Shown in pieces: positions 46,896-55,499 of a stretch of DNA of 64,000 nt. Location of the stretch: positions 29,844 through 93,843 of the IMG/VR virus record IMGVR_UViG_3300030012_002828; one strand, 5' to 3'. This stretch comes from a virus. The position numbers were made by a program, and so were the translations under genes. How positions within the stretch are numbered: the stretch's first letter is position 1; every line of letters begins with the position of its first letter. Under the pieces are notes generated by a model. It was given only the letters and a program-made list of their open reading frames with translations. It was not told the DNA's origin and ran no database searches.

Positions 46896-47305
46896 TTATC
46901 TACACTCTCCTTGTTGTAAAAATATTTTGGATTTTCTACTTTTTTAAGATTCAGCGCAATCCATACTGAACCACTTAGAGAATCAACTCTAATTATTTCA
47001 TAATCTTCAGAAACACAATAAGTTTCTACCGATGGTGTTTTTCCATATAGTCTTTGAATTTCACTTGCAATAATTGGTAAATTATCAACAATATATTTTA
47101 TTATCAAAGGTTGTTGGATTTCTACATACGGTGCTGAAGATAATTCATATTCCCCTGTTTGATTACAAACATTACATTCTGCCCCATTACATATAGGACA
47201 TTCAATAATTAAATTTGTTAATACGGGAAACCTTACTCTTCGGACTCTTCTAAACTCATTAGATTTGTCTTGCTTAGGAATTCCTTTCCATTGTTTTTCC
47301 ACCAT
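46883..47305 (-). CDS. Hypothetical protein with DnaJ-like zinc motif
   Basis: 140 residues from ATG 47305, with GGAGAG six bases upstream. Contains 'CPICNGAECNVCNQTG', a DnaJ-type zinc knuckle, then a helical region. Near the C terminus 'YEIIRVDSLSGSVW' resembles a stretch in the 71-residue protein at 52.5 kb. The start lies inside the end of the JAMM protease gene. Confidence 0.5.
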   Translation of the reverse strand: MVEKQWKGIPKQDKSNEFRRVRRVRFPVLTNLIIECPICNGAECNVCNQTGEYELSSAPYVEIQQPLIIKYIVDNLPIIASEIQRLYGKTPSVETYCVSEDYEIIRVDSLSGSVWIALNLKKVENPKYFYNKESVDKWLA

Positions 47306-47673
47306 TTCATTCTCTCCATTTTTCCAAGAACAATTGCTGATTCCAATATAGGGGCTTGTATATTTATTGTATTCCAATCAGTATTACTAAAATATGCAGT
47401 TCCAAATGGATGAGTATGAATCCAACATCTAAGCGGTATTTTCATTCCTTTTACACTTTCATCTTTATAGTCTACAAAACTTGAAGTTCCCTTACTAATA
47501 AACAGTTTGTTATCTCTATCTACAATTACTGAAACTTCTTTACCATCAAGTAAATCTACTGATGCTTGCCATATTGATTCGTGAAAATCCTCATCATCAT
47601 AATTATTTTCATATGCAGCATTAATCAATTCCTTGCACAATTTCCATGTTTCTTTCTCTACTTCTATATTCAT
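47233..47673 (-). CDS. JAMM/MPN-family metalloprotease (deubiquitinase-like)
   Basis: 146 residues from the ATG with GGTG upstream. The JAMM motif is complete in its core: His86-Thr-His88-Pro, six residues, Ser96, two residues, Asp99 ('CWIHTHPFGTAYFSNTDW'). The upstream zinc-activating Glu is probably Glu32 or Glu46; I cannot decide. JAMM enzymes cleave ubiquitin-like proteins from substrates or trim their C termini. An E1-like gene 1 kb upstream and a Gly-Gly beta-grasp protein at 56.6 kb complete a possible system. Confidence 0.8.
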   Translation of the reverse strand: MNIEVEKETWKLCKELINAAYENNYDDEDFHESIWQASVDLLDGKEVSVIVDRDNKLFISKGTSSFVDYKDESVKGMKIPLRCWIHTHPFGTAYFSNTDWNTINIQAPILESAIVLGKMERMKWWKNNGKEFLSKTNLMSLEESEE

Positions 47674-47674
47674 T

Positions 47675-47872
47675 TTATTCACCTTCTTCTTCATATTCAA
47701 ATCCTAATTGTTCCTGTCTTTCTTTTCCACAGTCGAAAGGATTAGAGTGAATTTGACCACTAATCCTCGAATTTATTATTTTGATATTTGGCTCACCTTC
47801 TTTAATTAGTTTACCACATAATCTACATTTTGCATTTCCTGTTCCTACACTTAATATCCATTCTGTCATCAT
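47675..47872 (-). CDS. Small PARP-type zinc-finger-like protein
   Basis: 65 residues; ATG overlaps the previous stop (ATGA). The pattern 'NAKCRLCGKLIKEGEPNIKI', then His and, later, 'NPFDCGKE' (CxxC, His, Cys) resembles a PARP-type zinc finger, which often binds DNA ends. C-terminal tail acidic. Confidence 0.55.
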   Translation of the reverse strand: MMTEWILSVGTGNAKCRLCGKLIKEGEPNIKIINSRISGQIHSNPFDCGKERQEQLGFEYEEEGE

Positions 47873-48402
47873 ATACACATCCATTTTGGTTTATCTCTTT
47901 TCTTATATTCACTTCTCCAACCTTTCCATTGTTTATCACCCATGTAAAAATTACGATAGGCTTGAAGACTATTTCCTTCTACTTTATATTTATCGGGCAT
48001 ACATTGAGGTGGTTCTTTAAAACCATTATCTTCTAATCTTGATGGTGGAGTTCTCAACATATTTCTCAATAATCTATCTGATTGATGTACTTTACCATAA
48101 CGATAAGTATATTCATCACATAATGCTTCAAATACTTTATACATAAAATTGTAATGTTGTACAGATTCTCTAACCCAAATTGTTGTAGGGTGATTTAAAT
48201 GAGCAATCTTGTAAACTTTTTGCTTATCTTTGGGTAATCCTACAAATACATATTTACCATCTACTTCATGATAATATTGGTCTACAACTCTATGTGTCGT
48301 AGATAGCATTTGTGCGTACTCTAAAATCATCTTAATACAATGTGCATTATTATGACTCTTAGCAATAGCAATAGGGCAGGTTTCTATATAAAAGAAATTC
48401 AT
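47869..48402 (-). CDS. Conserved viral-type protein, function unknown
   Basis: 177 residues. Rich in His, Tyr and Trp, with 'AIAKSHNNAHCIKMILEYAQ', 'HLNHPTTIWVRESVQHYNFM' and 'EYTYRYGKVH'. I recognise this combination as a type of hypothetical protein found in many marine phages, but no function can be read from it. It lies in the E1/JAMM neighbourhood. Confidence 0.55.
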   Translation of the reverse strand: MNFFYIETCPIAIAKSHNNAHCIKMILEYAQMLSTTHRVVDQYYHEVDGKYVFVGLPKDKQKVYKIAHLNHPTTIWVRESVQHYNFMYKVFEALCDEYTYRYGKVHQSDRLLRNMLRTPPSRLEDNGFKEPPQCMPDKYKVEGNSLQAYRNFYMGDKQWKGWRSEYKKRDKPKWMCI

Positions 48403-48513
48403 TTATTCTTCCTCCATTTTAATTAACTCTTGTTTTGGTGTATCAGGGTATAATACCCTTCCAATACAATACAATACAATCATACCCATAATTCCTATAA
48501 ATAATGTTTTCAT
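48403..48513 (-). CDS. Small membrane protein (36 residues)
   Basis: ATG 48513 overlaps the upstream stop (ATGA), with GGAG ahead. One hydrophobic N-terminal segment ('LFIGIMGMIVLYCIG'), then an acidic tail. Its stop precedes the next ATG by zero bases, consistent with coupled translation. Confidence 0.45.
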   Translation of the reverse strand: MKTLFIGIMGMIVLYCIGRVLYPDTPKQELIKMEEE

Positions 48514-48656
48514 TCTTCTTCCACTCCTTTTTTATGATTTACATACAAATCAGAAACTACCTCAGCCCCTAAAAATACGGCTACTGCTTCTACAATATCA
48601 TTTGATTCTTCTAACATAGCAATTAACTGCTCTCTTGTGTAACTTGAATAATCCAT
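48510..48656 (-). CDS. Small acidic protein (48 residues)
   Basis: ATG 48656 follows GGGTGATTA. Short helical acidic product ('YTREQLIAMLEESNDIVEAV'). Sits directly between the E1-like gene and the membrane peptide gene. Function unknown. Confidence 0.5.
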   Translation of the reverse strand: MDYSSYTREQLIAMLEESNDIVEAVAVFLGAEVVSDLYVNHKKGVEEE

Positions 48657-48660
48657 TTAA

Positions 48661-49218
48661 TCACCCATTAATCTTAAAGTGTTTTTCTACATGGTCGCCT
48701 GTAAAATATCTTTGCATCCATTGAGCACCATAACCTGCAATTACAACTTGCATAAAATTAACACCTTCAGGTTTTCCTTCCCAAGTATCTCCTTGACAAC
48801 TAAAAGAACCATCTGGGCCACTTGTAAATACAGTATATAATTTTGGGTCTTCTAAATGTGAAATCATAGCAGCGTTTCTTGCTTGTGCTCTTAAATCTAA
48901 CCATTTAATATCTGAATTATACATTGTTCTTCTAATATCTAAATTATCAGCACAACATACAACTAAATCATATCCTTTTAATTGTTTAGCAGTTAGTACT
49001 GGATAAGGATTAGCATGAACATTATATCTTTCATCCATTACATCAACCTTTTTCTTTTCAATATCTTCTTTAGTAAAGTTTTGATATGTGATATTCTTTT
49101 CCTCAACTATGTCAGGGTCATATACAGTAATATCATATATTCCTACTTTATCTAATAGTGGTATTAAAAAACTTCCAATTCCACCTGCGCCTATTATCAA
49201 TACATTTCTATTTTTCAT
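48661..49218 (-). CDS. E1/ThiF-like adenylyltransferase
   Basis: 185 residues, shorter than MoeB/ThiF (about 250). The nucleotide-binding loop is 'GAGGIGSFLIPLL' (residues 10-22), then 'YDPDIVEEKN' with Asp34 and Asn42, 'ADNLDIR' with Asp91, and a candidate thiol Cys141 in 'FSCQG'. The position of the conserved Arg in 'NxxRQ' is Tyr45 ('NITYQNF'), an oddity that could alter adenylation chemistry. No zinc CxxC pair. Such enzymes activate the C-terminal Gly-Gly of ubiquitin-like proteins. Start overlaps the TFB stop (ATGA). Confidence 0.8.
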   Translation of the reverse strand: MKNRNVLIIGAGGIGSFLIPLLDKVGIYDITVYDPDIVEEKNITYQNFTKEDIEKKKVDVMDERYNVHANPYPVLTAKQLKGYDLVVCCADNLDIRRTMYNSDIKWLDLRAQARNAAMISHLEDPKLYTVFTSGPDGSFSCQGDTWEGKPEGVNFMQVVIAGYGAQWMQRYFTGDHVEKHFKING

Positions 49219-49838
49219 TTTCTCACTTTCCTTAAGTTTCTTTTTAATCTTGGCAAACTAACTCCAAATTTTTCACACACTTCTTTTTGAGTATATGGTG
49301 TGTGTTCATATACATATGCCGCAACAATTCCCCTTGTCAAAGTTTGCTGCTCATTCCACGCTTTACACGCATTATTAATTTCTTTATTACTGATTTCCAT
49401 ATTATCCAAAAACTTGTCAATATCATTTAAACCAAACACTCCACTATTTGAGTAATGTCTTGCAATTCTTTTTGCAAGTCTACTTACTCTACTTGTTTTG
49501 CATCCCAAAAATTTACAATAATCTATCATTAAAGATGGTTTATTTAAATCCCTCATAGTATAGTATAAGATAGCACAAGCCCTCTCCGCTAAATCATAAG
49601 TATGATATAAATTAGTATATGAAATATATTTATCGTTTTTAATAACTTCATCTTTATCTTCAATATCAAACTCATTCATAAGCATCATTAAGTCTGTGCT
49701 AAATGTTTTTTTGTTCTTAGGTATGTCGCTTACTTCATATATTCTATATGCTTGAATACATCCACAAACTAAACAAACGGGAAGATTAATCTCTTTGTTT
49801 AAGTTCAGGTGCTTCGCTTGACAATTTACACATGGCAT
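49215..49838 (-). CDS. tfb: Transcription factor B (TFIIB) homologue
   Basis: 207 residues, shorter than cellular TFB (about 300). An N-terminal zinc ribbon ('MPCVNCQAK' and 'LPVCLVCGC') is followed by cyclin-like repeats: 'AERACAILYYTMRDLNKPSL' and, in the second, 'GIVAAYVYEHTPYTQKEVCE' and 'KFGVSLPRLKRNLRKV', which is the helix-turn-helix that reads the BRE. A viral TFB would redirect host RNA polymerase to viral promoters. The first 50 bases overlap the end of the gene before it. Confidence 0.85.
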   Translation of the reverse strand: MPCVNCQAKHLNLNKEINLPVCLVCGCIQAYRIYEVSDIPKNKKTFSTDLMMLMNEFDIEDKDEVIKNDKYISYTNLYHTYDLAERACAILYYTMRDLNKPSLMIDYCKFLGCKTSRVSRLAKRIARHYSNSGVFGLNDIDKFLDNMEISNKEINNACKAWNEQQTLTRGIVAAYVYEHTPYTQKEVCEKFGVSLPRLKRNLRKVRK

Positions 49839-51039
49839 CCCAATCCAACCTTATTTCATCTTGATTTTCTTCATGCTCTTGAATATATCGTCTAACCGTA
49901 GAAACTAATTTAACAAGCATTGTATCATTCATACAAGCAAATGCTCTTGCTGCAAATTGGTCGCCAACACTTGCACCACTTGATAAATTATCAATACAAA
50001 TTGGGCCAGCCCAATAAGGTTCTTTATCAGTATTATTTATTACATTATCTAATACAGTAATTGCTTGACCTTCGCCTAATCTTTTTGTTGTCAAAACATA
50101 TGTACTAACATCTTGTATTCCACGCTTTGATTGATTATCAACAACCATCCAATCAGCATAAGTACCTCTAATAAACATAGCCAAAACTTCTTGTCCGTTT
50201 CTTACAAATTTACCTTTAGTAACATTATCATATTTATTAACCATATCATTAAATAATTGCATAGCCCTTTGTTCAGCCAAATCGCTTCTTCTATTCTGTT
50301 TCAAAAACTCTTTCATGATTTTGATTTGTGCAGGAGTTCCTTTTGTTCCAACAGTTCTAAACCAAAGTTCAGCAGGAGAAACCATATACCATTTTCCTGA
50401 ACGCTTATTATACAAATAAGAATTAACAAAAGTATTTAGATTCTTTGTACTTATTTCTCCCCAAACACCACTACTAATTTCAAGTGCATAATTATCCGGT
50501 GCAATTCTCATTAAAGACAATCTTGTATTTCTCTCTTTGACTTCTAATCCTTCTCTCTCAAAGAATTTGTATGGCACTCTATTTTCCATAGCATAAGAAA
50601 CATTTTCAGGTACTTCAATACATCTTAAGAAATAATCATCTAATGCTTCTTGTGCTTCTTCACCTTCTCCGTTAATATAAGCAGAACGCATAATAGTTCT
50701 ACTAATTGCTTTCATTATGGTATCTAAGTTAGCAAAATCACCATTAGCATTATATCTATTACCAATTTTTCTAAGACAAACCAAGTATTTACATTTACCA
50801 ATTCTCATAAACAATGTTTGTCTTTCATCTTTTCTAACCAATTGCGTTAAATTTAATGTGCCTTTCAATGTATTATGAATACTCTCAATAGTCGGTTCTT
50901 TAGAAATATTATTTCTTTGTCTTTGTGCCCAAATATCTACATTTCTATCTCTTGTAAATTTACTACAAGATAGTGTTGTTTCCAATACTGAATTTCTATC
51001 GTCGCTTGCGTGTCTTACTCTAAAAGTTACTGTTCCCAT
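49786..51039 (-). CDS. Uncharacterised 417-residue protein
   Basis: No recognisable motif. The N-terminal 50 residues are Arg/Ser rich; the centre contains 'YALEISSGVWGEISTKNLNT' and the C terminus 'ICIDNLSSGASVGDQFAARA'. No Cys cluster, no membrane segment. It lies between the TFB gene and the 402-residue protein gene; the three may form one transcript. Its end overlaps the TFB start by 53 bases in another frame. Confidence 0.5.
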   Translation of the reverse strand: MGTVTFRVRHASDDRNSVLETTLSCSKFTRDRNVDIWAQRQRNNISKEPTIESIHNTLKGTLNLTQLVRKDERQTLFMRIGKCKYLVCLRKIGNRYNANGDFANLDTIMKAISRTIMRSAYINGEGEEAQEALDDYFLRCIEVPENVSYAMENRVPYKFFEREGLEVKERNTRLSLMRIAPDNYALEISSGVWGEISTKNLNTFVNSYLYNKRSGKWYMVSPAELWFRTVGTKGTPAQIKIMKEFLKQNRRSDLAEQRAMQLFNDMVNKYDNVTKGKFVRNGQEVLAMFIRGTYADWMVVDNQSKRGIQDVSTYVLTTKRLGEGQAITVLDNVINNTDKEPYWAGPICIDNLSSGASVGDQFAARAFACMNDTMLVKLVSTVRRYIQEHEENQDEIRLDWDAMCKLSSEAPELKQRD

Positions 51040-51040
51040 T

Positions 51041-52249
51041 TTATTCTCTCCTTAATAGTTCGCCAATCAAATCGCTGGCTTCTGTTTTTGTCATACCATA
51101 AGTTATTTCTCCGCCTAATCTTTTGATATAATTAATTTGTTTAGTTGTGGCGGGTTCATCTAATTGTGCTACTTCGGGCATAATTATTTTTATAATCCTT
51201 GTTAATTGTTTGGGCGAAAGTTGCTGTTGTCTAACAATTTTATTTTTCATGTCAGTTAAGAAAGTTCTTTCCCAATTATTTTTACCTTGCTCTACTGTAA
51301 AAGGTGGTAAATCATAATATTCACAAGCCTTTGCTAATGTTTCATTTTCTTGTTCATTAATTGCTTGATTGCGAATTTTTGATGCTTCTTCTTTAATCAT
51401 CATTCTTCTTTGTTCAGCCAATTCATCTTGCTTTGCTTGTTGTTCTCGAACATAAGATTTTCTTTGTTCTATTTCTTCCATTTGCATATCTAATTGCTTT
51501 TCAAATTTCTGTGCTTTAGCAAATAATAGTTGAACATCTCTCCATAATTTTTCATTAGGATAACCTCTTGTTTCAATTTGTCTTCTTGGATTATCAGGAT
51601 GATTCCATCTCCAAACAACAGAAGGCATTTTACCTAATGAATTGACTTTTGTTTTTGCAATAACCATTTTATCTTCATGTCTTTTTGTGGCTGGATTCCA
51701 ATATTTACCATTAGCACGAACATTGATTCTTAAATCTAATTCTTTTACTTCGTTAAACATTTCTTCCCAATCTTCACCATTTTCTTTCCACCACCATTCG
51801 GCTTTCATAGTTTTAACCGATTCTTTCATCCATTCGACAATTTTTTCTTCAGTAATTGCATTAGCAGGAATACCTTTATTCTCTTTTAAATGTCTAATAA
51901 TCATCCAATTTGTAATGTGTTCACTACCAAGAATTTCTAATACTCCATTTTCAGTATTCTCTACTTCAAAATGCCAAGCAATAGGATGTCCACAAACACA
52001 ATAATTAGGATGATTACTTCTATGGGGTTCGGGTATTTCAAGATATTCTGTATTAATATATCTCATAGGTCTATACCAAACATTACCCGTTGCTCTCCAT
52101 TCATGTTTTACTTCATCCCAATCATCAGATACACTAATTTCAGTTAATCTATTAATTAATGCTTGATTCAAAGCACCGCTTTTAATATTAATTTCATGAT
52201 TATGTTCTCCTTCAATATGATAATCTATAAAATCTTCCACATTAATCAC
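51041..52249 (-). CDS. Uncharacterised protein with zinc site, coiled coil and DUF3072-like tail
   Basis: 402 residues. Residues about 78-120 hold 'HPNYCVCGHPIAWHFEVENT' and a later His, a probable zinc site. Residues 245-300 form a Glu/Arg/Gln-rich coiled coil. The last 38 residues ('TTKQINYIKRLGGEITYGMT' onward) match the tail of the HNH endonuclease at 33.5 kb. The shared tail may recruit both proteins to one partner. Confidence 0.55.
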   Translation of the reverse strand: MINVEDFIDYHIEGEHNHEINIKSGALNQALINRLTEISVSDDWDEVKHEWRATGNVWYRPMRYINTEYLEIPEPHRSNHPNYCVCGHPIAWHFEVENTENGVLEILGSEHITNWMIIRHLKENKGIPANAITEEKIVEWMKESVKTMKAEWWWKENGEDWEEMFNEVKELDLRINVRANGKYWNPATKRHEDKMVIAKTKVNSLGKMPSVVWRWNHPDNPRRQIETRGYPNEKLWRDVQLLFAKAQKFEKQLDMQMEEIEQRKSYVREQQAKQDELAEQRRMMIKEEASKIRNQAINEQENETLAKACEYYDLPPFTVEQGKNNWERTFLTDMKNKIVRQQQLSPKQLTRIIKIIMPEVAQLDEPATTKQINYIKRLGGEITYGMTKTEASDLIGELLRRE

Positions 52250-52488
52250 TCCATATCTGCATTAAACAACTGTTGTTCAAGATAACCGTCACACATTTGA
52301 TTTAGTTTTTCTGCTAAACTTTGTGTAATTCCCGGAATTGTACTTCTGTTTAAACTAAGCCAAATAGTATGTGCTCTATTCAATACAATAATACAACCAT
52401 TATCATGTTCATTCTTTTTAATTACCACCGGTGGCATTTCTTCGCTTTCTATCAATCTAAATTCTACTTCTTTCTTTTTGTTTATCAT
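52246..52488 (-). CDS. Small hypothetical protein
   Basis: 80 residues, overlapping the next gene as ATGA-type coupling. Mixed alpha/beta, with 'GCIIVLNRAHTIWLSLNRST'. No motif known. Confidence 0.5.
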   Translation of the reverse strand: MINKKKEVEFRLIESEEMPPVVIKKNEHDNGCIIVLNRAHTIWLSLNRSTIPGITQSLAEKLNQMCDGYLEQQLFNADME

Positions 52489-52494
52489 TTTCTA

Positions 52495-52710
52495 TCACTC
52501 CAAATTCATTAAGTGTGTTAAAGGGTCTGTTTTCATTAATTGTCTACTTAGTATAATGTGCGGAAACTTAGATAATAACATTGGTATTATCTTGTTCCAA
52601 TCAATTTGACTATCGTATTGTTTTGTCCAAACACTACCGTTTGCTTTTAACGATGTTATCCTTACCACTTCATATTTTTCTTCATTTTCATAATCCTTGC
52701 TTTCGCTCAT
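52495..52710 (-). CDS. Small hypothetical protein
   Basis: 71 residues. Contains 'YEVVRITSLKANGSVW', similar to 'YEIIRVDSLSGSVW' in the protein at 46.9-47.3 kb, which suggests a shared small domain. First gene after the AT-rich gap that follows the reductase gene. Confidence 0.5.
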   Translation of the reverse strand: MSESKDYENEEKYEVVRITSLKANGSVWTKQYDSQIDWNKIIPMLLSKFPHIILSRQLMKTDPLTHLMNLE

Positions 52711-52821
52711 TCTATCACTTCACTTTTTTTCTTTATTTTTTTAAATTCTTAAATTACCAGAAATTTTCTTTACAACTCAGAAAATTTTCGATTATTCAGA
52801 ATTTATATGACACAAAATGTA

Positions 52822-54681
52822 TCATATTTCACAAAGGCCACCTGCACACGCAATCTCGCCTTGTAAATCTGTATTATCTTCTGTTTCAATAATCTTAGTC
52901 AAGTCTATTTCTTCAAGACCTGCTATCATTTGTTCGTACTGTAATCGAGTTATTGACTCAAAAGGTGCTTGAACATATGTACCCCCATCAAAGGGCAATA
53001 CAGACAAACCATTGTAGTATTTTCTATTATTCCACATCCAATTTCCTACTTCATCCCACTCCCATTTTCTAATTGAAATTGTAGCAGAAACATTATGAGT
53101 ATTCATACCTAATGTATGACCTTTATTTACCCAATTAGTTGCTACATATTTTACCCTTTCAAGTAATTGAATTGCATCTTCAGTTCTTGTTGTAGAACCT
53201 TCGGGTGCTTTTTGAGGTAAAGAAATTACAGCAGTATCATGTGGTCTAAATTGTTCATCTTCTATTATAGAAGGATGATTATTTACTAAGTAATTATAAA
53301 TTGCTTCATTCTTACCTACTCTAACTCTTCTAATATAATAATCATCATGCCAAGCATGAATACCTGATGAAGTTCCTAATACACAAGATGTAGTTCCGGC
53401 AGGTTTAATACAAGTAATTCTTGCCGCAGGATTTATTCCTATTTGTTCTGCAATTAATTTATTAACAGACTTTGATATTTCTGCCGCTTGTTGTAAATCT
53501 AATCCTTTTAGTTTATTAGATGCAATACCTGTCATACTAACTCCAAGTAAAGCATCTTTTTCTGTTGTAGTTTTCCATGTTTCTCTCAAATAATGGAAAT
53601 CAGTATATCCTGCTTGTAAAGTTCCCAATACAGTTGCCGCACTAACTCTTGAATTTAAATCATCTTGGTCTACTACATCGGAAACATTAATTTCTGTTAG
53701 ATTACAAAATTGATTTGGTCTTAATGCAATTTCACAACAAGGGTTAGTTCCCCAATCTTTATCGTTTGAGAAATAAATCCCGGGTTCTCCAGAACCTGAT
53801 TCTCTAATTCTTTTCCATAATTTCATAAAGTAATCTTTATCAATTCTACTTCTAATAAGAACGGCTGAATTATTAGCCCTTCCTCTTTGAGGATTTAACT
53901 CCCACCAATTACCAGATTTAGCAGTTATCATATCCATATCATCTGCACTAAATAAAGAAATCAAAGCGGCTCTACGAATACCACCCGCTAAAACTGCATC
54001 AGCAATATGACACATTATATCATGTGCTTGAATAGGAGTTATTTTATCTCCAGTTTGAACATCTTTTAGTATTCCTTCTACTTTAACTAAACATTCTTTT
54101 AATGGTTGAGGGCCGGGTGCTTTTCCTCCTGAAGTAATTAATCTTTCACCTTTTGCTCGAATATCAGAATAATCAAATATTGGTGTACTTGCAAGTCTAC
54201 CAAAATAAGATTTAACTAATACCTTAATTGCATCTGCCCAACCTTCAATTGAATCACCAATTAAATATCGCCTTGTTCTTTTAGGGTTAGGTTGTTTAAT
54301 TTCCGGTAGTTTATCTATATGATTATACTGTACTGAATAACCGACACCTGTTCCACCAAGAAGTAAAAACATTGATTCCCAAAAAGCAGCAATATTATCA
54401 ATTGGTACATATGCACAATTGTATATTCTATTAGGTGCTACTTCTATTGGCTTTCCACCAAATTGTAGACTTCTCATAGAAGGTAATATTTTCTTTGGTT
54501 GTACAAAATTAGTGTATACATCCATTATCTGTTCTTCTAAATTAGGATATTTTTTAATATGCATCATCATATTTCTTGTGCATAATTCATCCCATGTTTC
54601 TCTTCTTTCTTTTTCAGGTACATATTTTGCATACTTCATATGTACAGTTACATCACTTAATATTTTACTTGCTCTTGTCAT
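52822..54681 (-). CDS. nrdJ: Adenosylcobalamin-dependent (class II) ribonucleotide reductase
   Basis: 619 residues from the ATG with GGAAGTG upstream. The catalytic block 'NPCCEIALRPNQFCNLTEIN', the substrate loop 'LGGTGVGYSVQ' and the glycine-rich 'GGIRRAALISLFS' mark a monomeric class II enzyme (RTPR/NrdJ type). The C terminus has 'ACAGGLCEI', the redox cysteine pair that recycles the active site. It makes deoxynucleotides without oxygen but needs B12, so the host must supply or take up cobalamin. Confidence 0.95.
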   Translation of the reverse strand: MTRASKILSDVTVHMKYAKYVPEKERRETWDELCTRNMMMHIKKYPNLEEQIMDVYTNFVQPKKILPSMRSLQFGGKPIEVAPNRIYNCAYVPIDNIAAFWESMFLLLGGTGVGYSVQYNHIDKLPEIKQPNPKRTRRYLIGDSIEGWADAIKVLVKSYFGRLASTPIFDYSDIRAKGERLITSGGKAPGPQPLKECLVKVEGILKDVQTGDKITPIQAHDIMCHIADAVLAGGIRRAALISLFSADDMDMITAKSGNWWELNPQRGRANNSAVLIRSRIDKDYFMKLWKRIRESGSGEPGIYFSNDKDWGTNPCCEIALRPNQFCNLTEINVSDVVDQDDLNSRVSAATVLGTLQAGYTDFHYLRETWKTTTEKDALLGVSMTGIASNKLKGLDLQQAAEISKSVNKLIAEQIGINPAARITCIKPAGTTSCVLGTSSGIHAWHDDYYIRRVRVGKNEAIYNYLVNNHPSIIEDEQFRPHDTAVISLPQKAPEGSTTRTEDAIQLLERVKYVATNWVNKGHTLGMNTHNVSATISIRKWEWDEVGNWMWNNRKYYNGLSVLPFDGGTYVQAPFESITRLQYEQMIAGLEEIDLTKIIETEDNTDLQGEIACAGGLCEI

Positions 54682-55124
54682 TGTTCCACTTCCTTTCTTG
54701 TTGGTAAATTTTCCCATGAATCAAATTGTAGTAAGAGTTTATTTGTTTTCTTCTCTACTATTATCCAATCCATTACTTGTAGCCATTCCCATTCCTTCAT
54801 TTCTCTTATTGCTTCGTCACCGTTAATTTTCACTAATTGGTCTATTTCCCAAAATTCTTTACCTTTATATTTAATTTTAGGGTGTCCACTTGCTTGAATT
54901 ATGCTTTTTCGACTTTCTGCAATTATTGTACCATCAGTATAAAAGTTTGGGTTGGTACAGATAACATTTAAGTCATTAAATTTTTCATGCAATTTTGCTA
55001 AAGATTTGCCCTCTTTACTCTTCCATCCTGATTGTTTTAAATCTAATTCAAACATCTTGGTTGGTATGAAATTGTAGGCTTCTTCGTCTATCTCGTAGTT
55101 ATTGTAAAATTCTGTTATTCTCAT
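54678..55124 (-). CDS. Hypothetical protein upstream of the reductase
   Basis: 148 residues, ATG with GGTG upstream; its stop overlaps the reductase start (ATGA). Mixed alpha/beta with a Trp-rich segment 'KEWEWLQVMDWIIVEKKTNK'. No motif known. The tight coupling suggests joint expression with the reductase. Confidence 0.5.
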   Translation of the reverse strand: MRITEFYNNYEIDEEAYNFIPTKMFELDLKQSGWKSKEGKSLAKLHEKFNDLNVICTNPNFYTDGTIIAESRKSIIQASGHPKIKYKGKEFWEIDQLVKINGDEAIREMKEWEWLQVMDWIIVEKKTNKLLLQFDSWENLPTRKEVEQ

Positions 55125-55172
55125 CTTATCACCATATATATTACCTACAATTCACATTATAGGATTTATTTT

Positions 55173-55201
55173 AAAAAATTACGGTTTTGATAGGCCCGTA
55201 A
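55173..55201 (-). terminator. Hairpin plus T-run, terminator-like
   Basis: On the minus strand TTACGG pairs with CCGTAA around an 11-base loop, followed by six T. It lies in the 108-base gap after the gene at 55.2-55.5 kb and before the reductase operon, so it would end transcripts coming from upstream. Confidence 0.5.
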
Positions 55202-55232
55202 ATACCTGTTTTTCAAAATAATTTAAAGATTA

Positions 55233-55499
55233 TCATAAGTTAGCCTTTGCCATTTTGACTGATGTTACTGATTGAAAATTAATGCCCTTTGTAATATTGT
55301 TTTTATAGCATTCATCGCATATAAAAAACATATTAACTCTATGATTGGCAGTATATCGAGATGCACCATGATTATATTTACTACCATATCCTGCATAGGA
55401 TAATAGCATTAAACCATTTTTAGGGTTTTTTAGTTCTTCACCTTTATCATCTTTCACCTTTTCTATCAATTTGTCACAGCATATACATTCATAATTCAT
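55233..55499 (-). CDS. Small zinc-binding protein
   Basis: 88 residues with 'YECICCDKLIE' and, near the C terminus, 'FFICDECYKN', two CxxC pairs for a single zinc site separated by a Gly/Tyr-rich loop. Last gene before the terminator-like hairpin. Confidence 0.5.
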   Translation of the reverse strand: MNYECICCDKLIEKVKDDKGEELKNPKNGLMLLSYAGYGSKYNHGASRYTANHRVNMFFICDECYKNNITKGINFQSVTSVKMAKANL

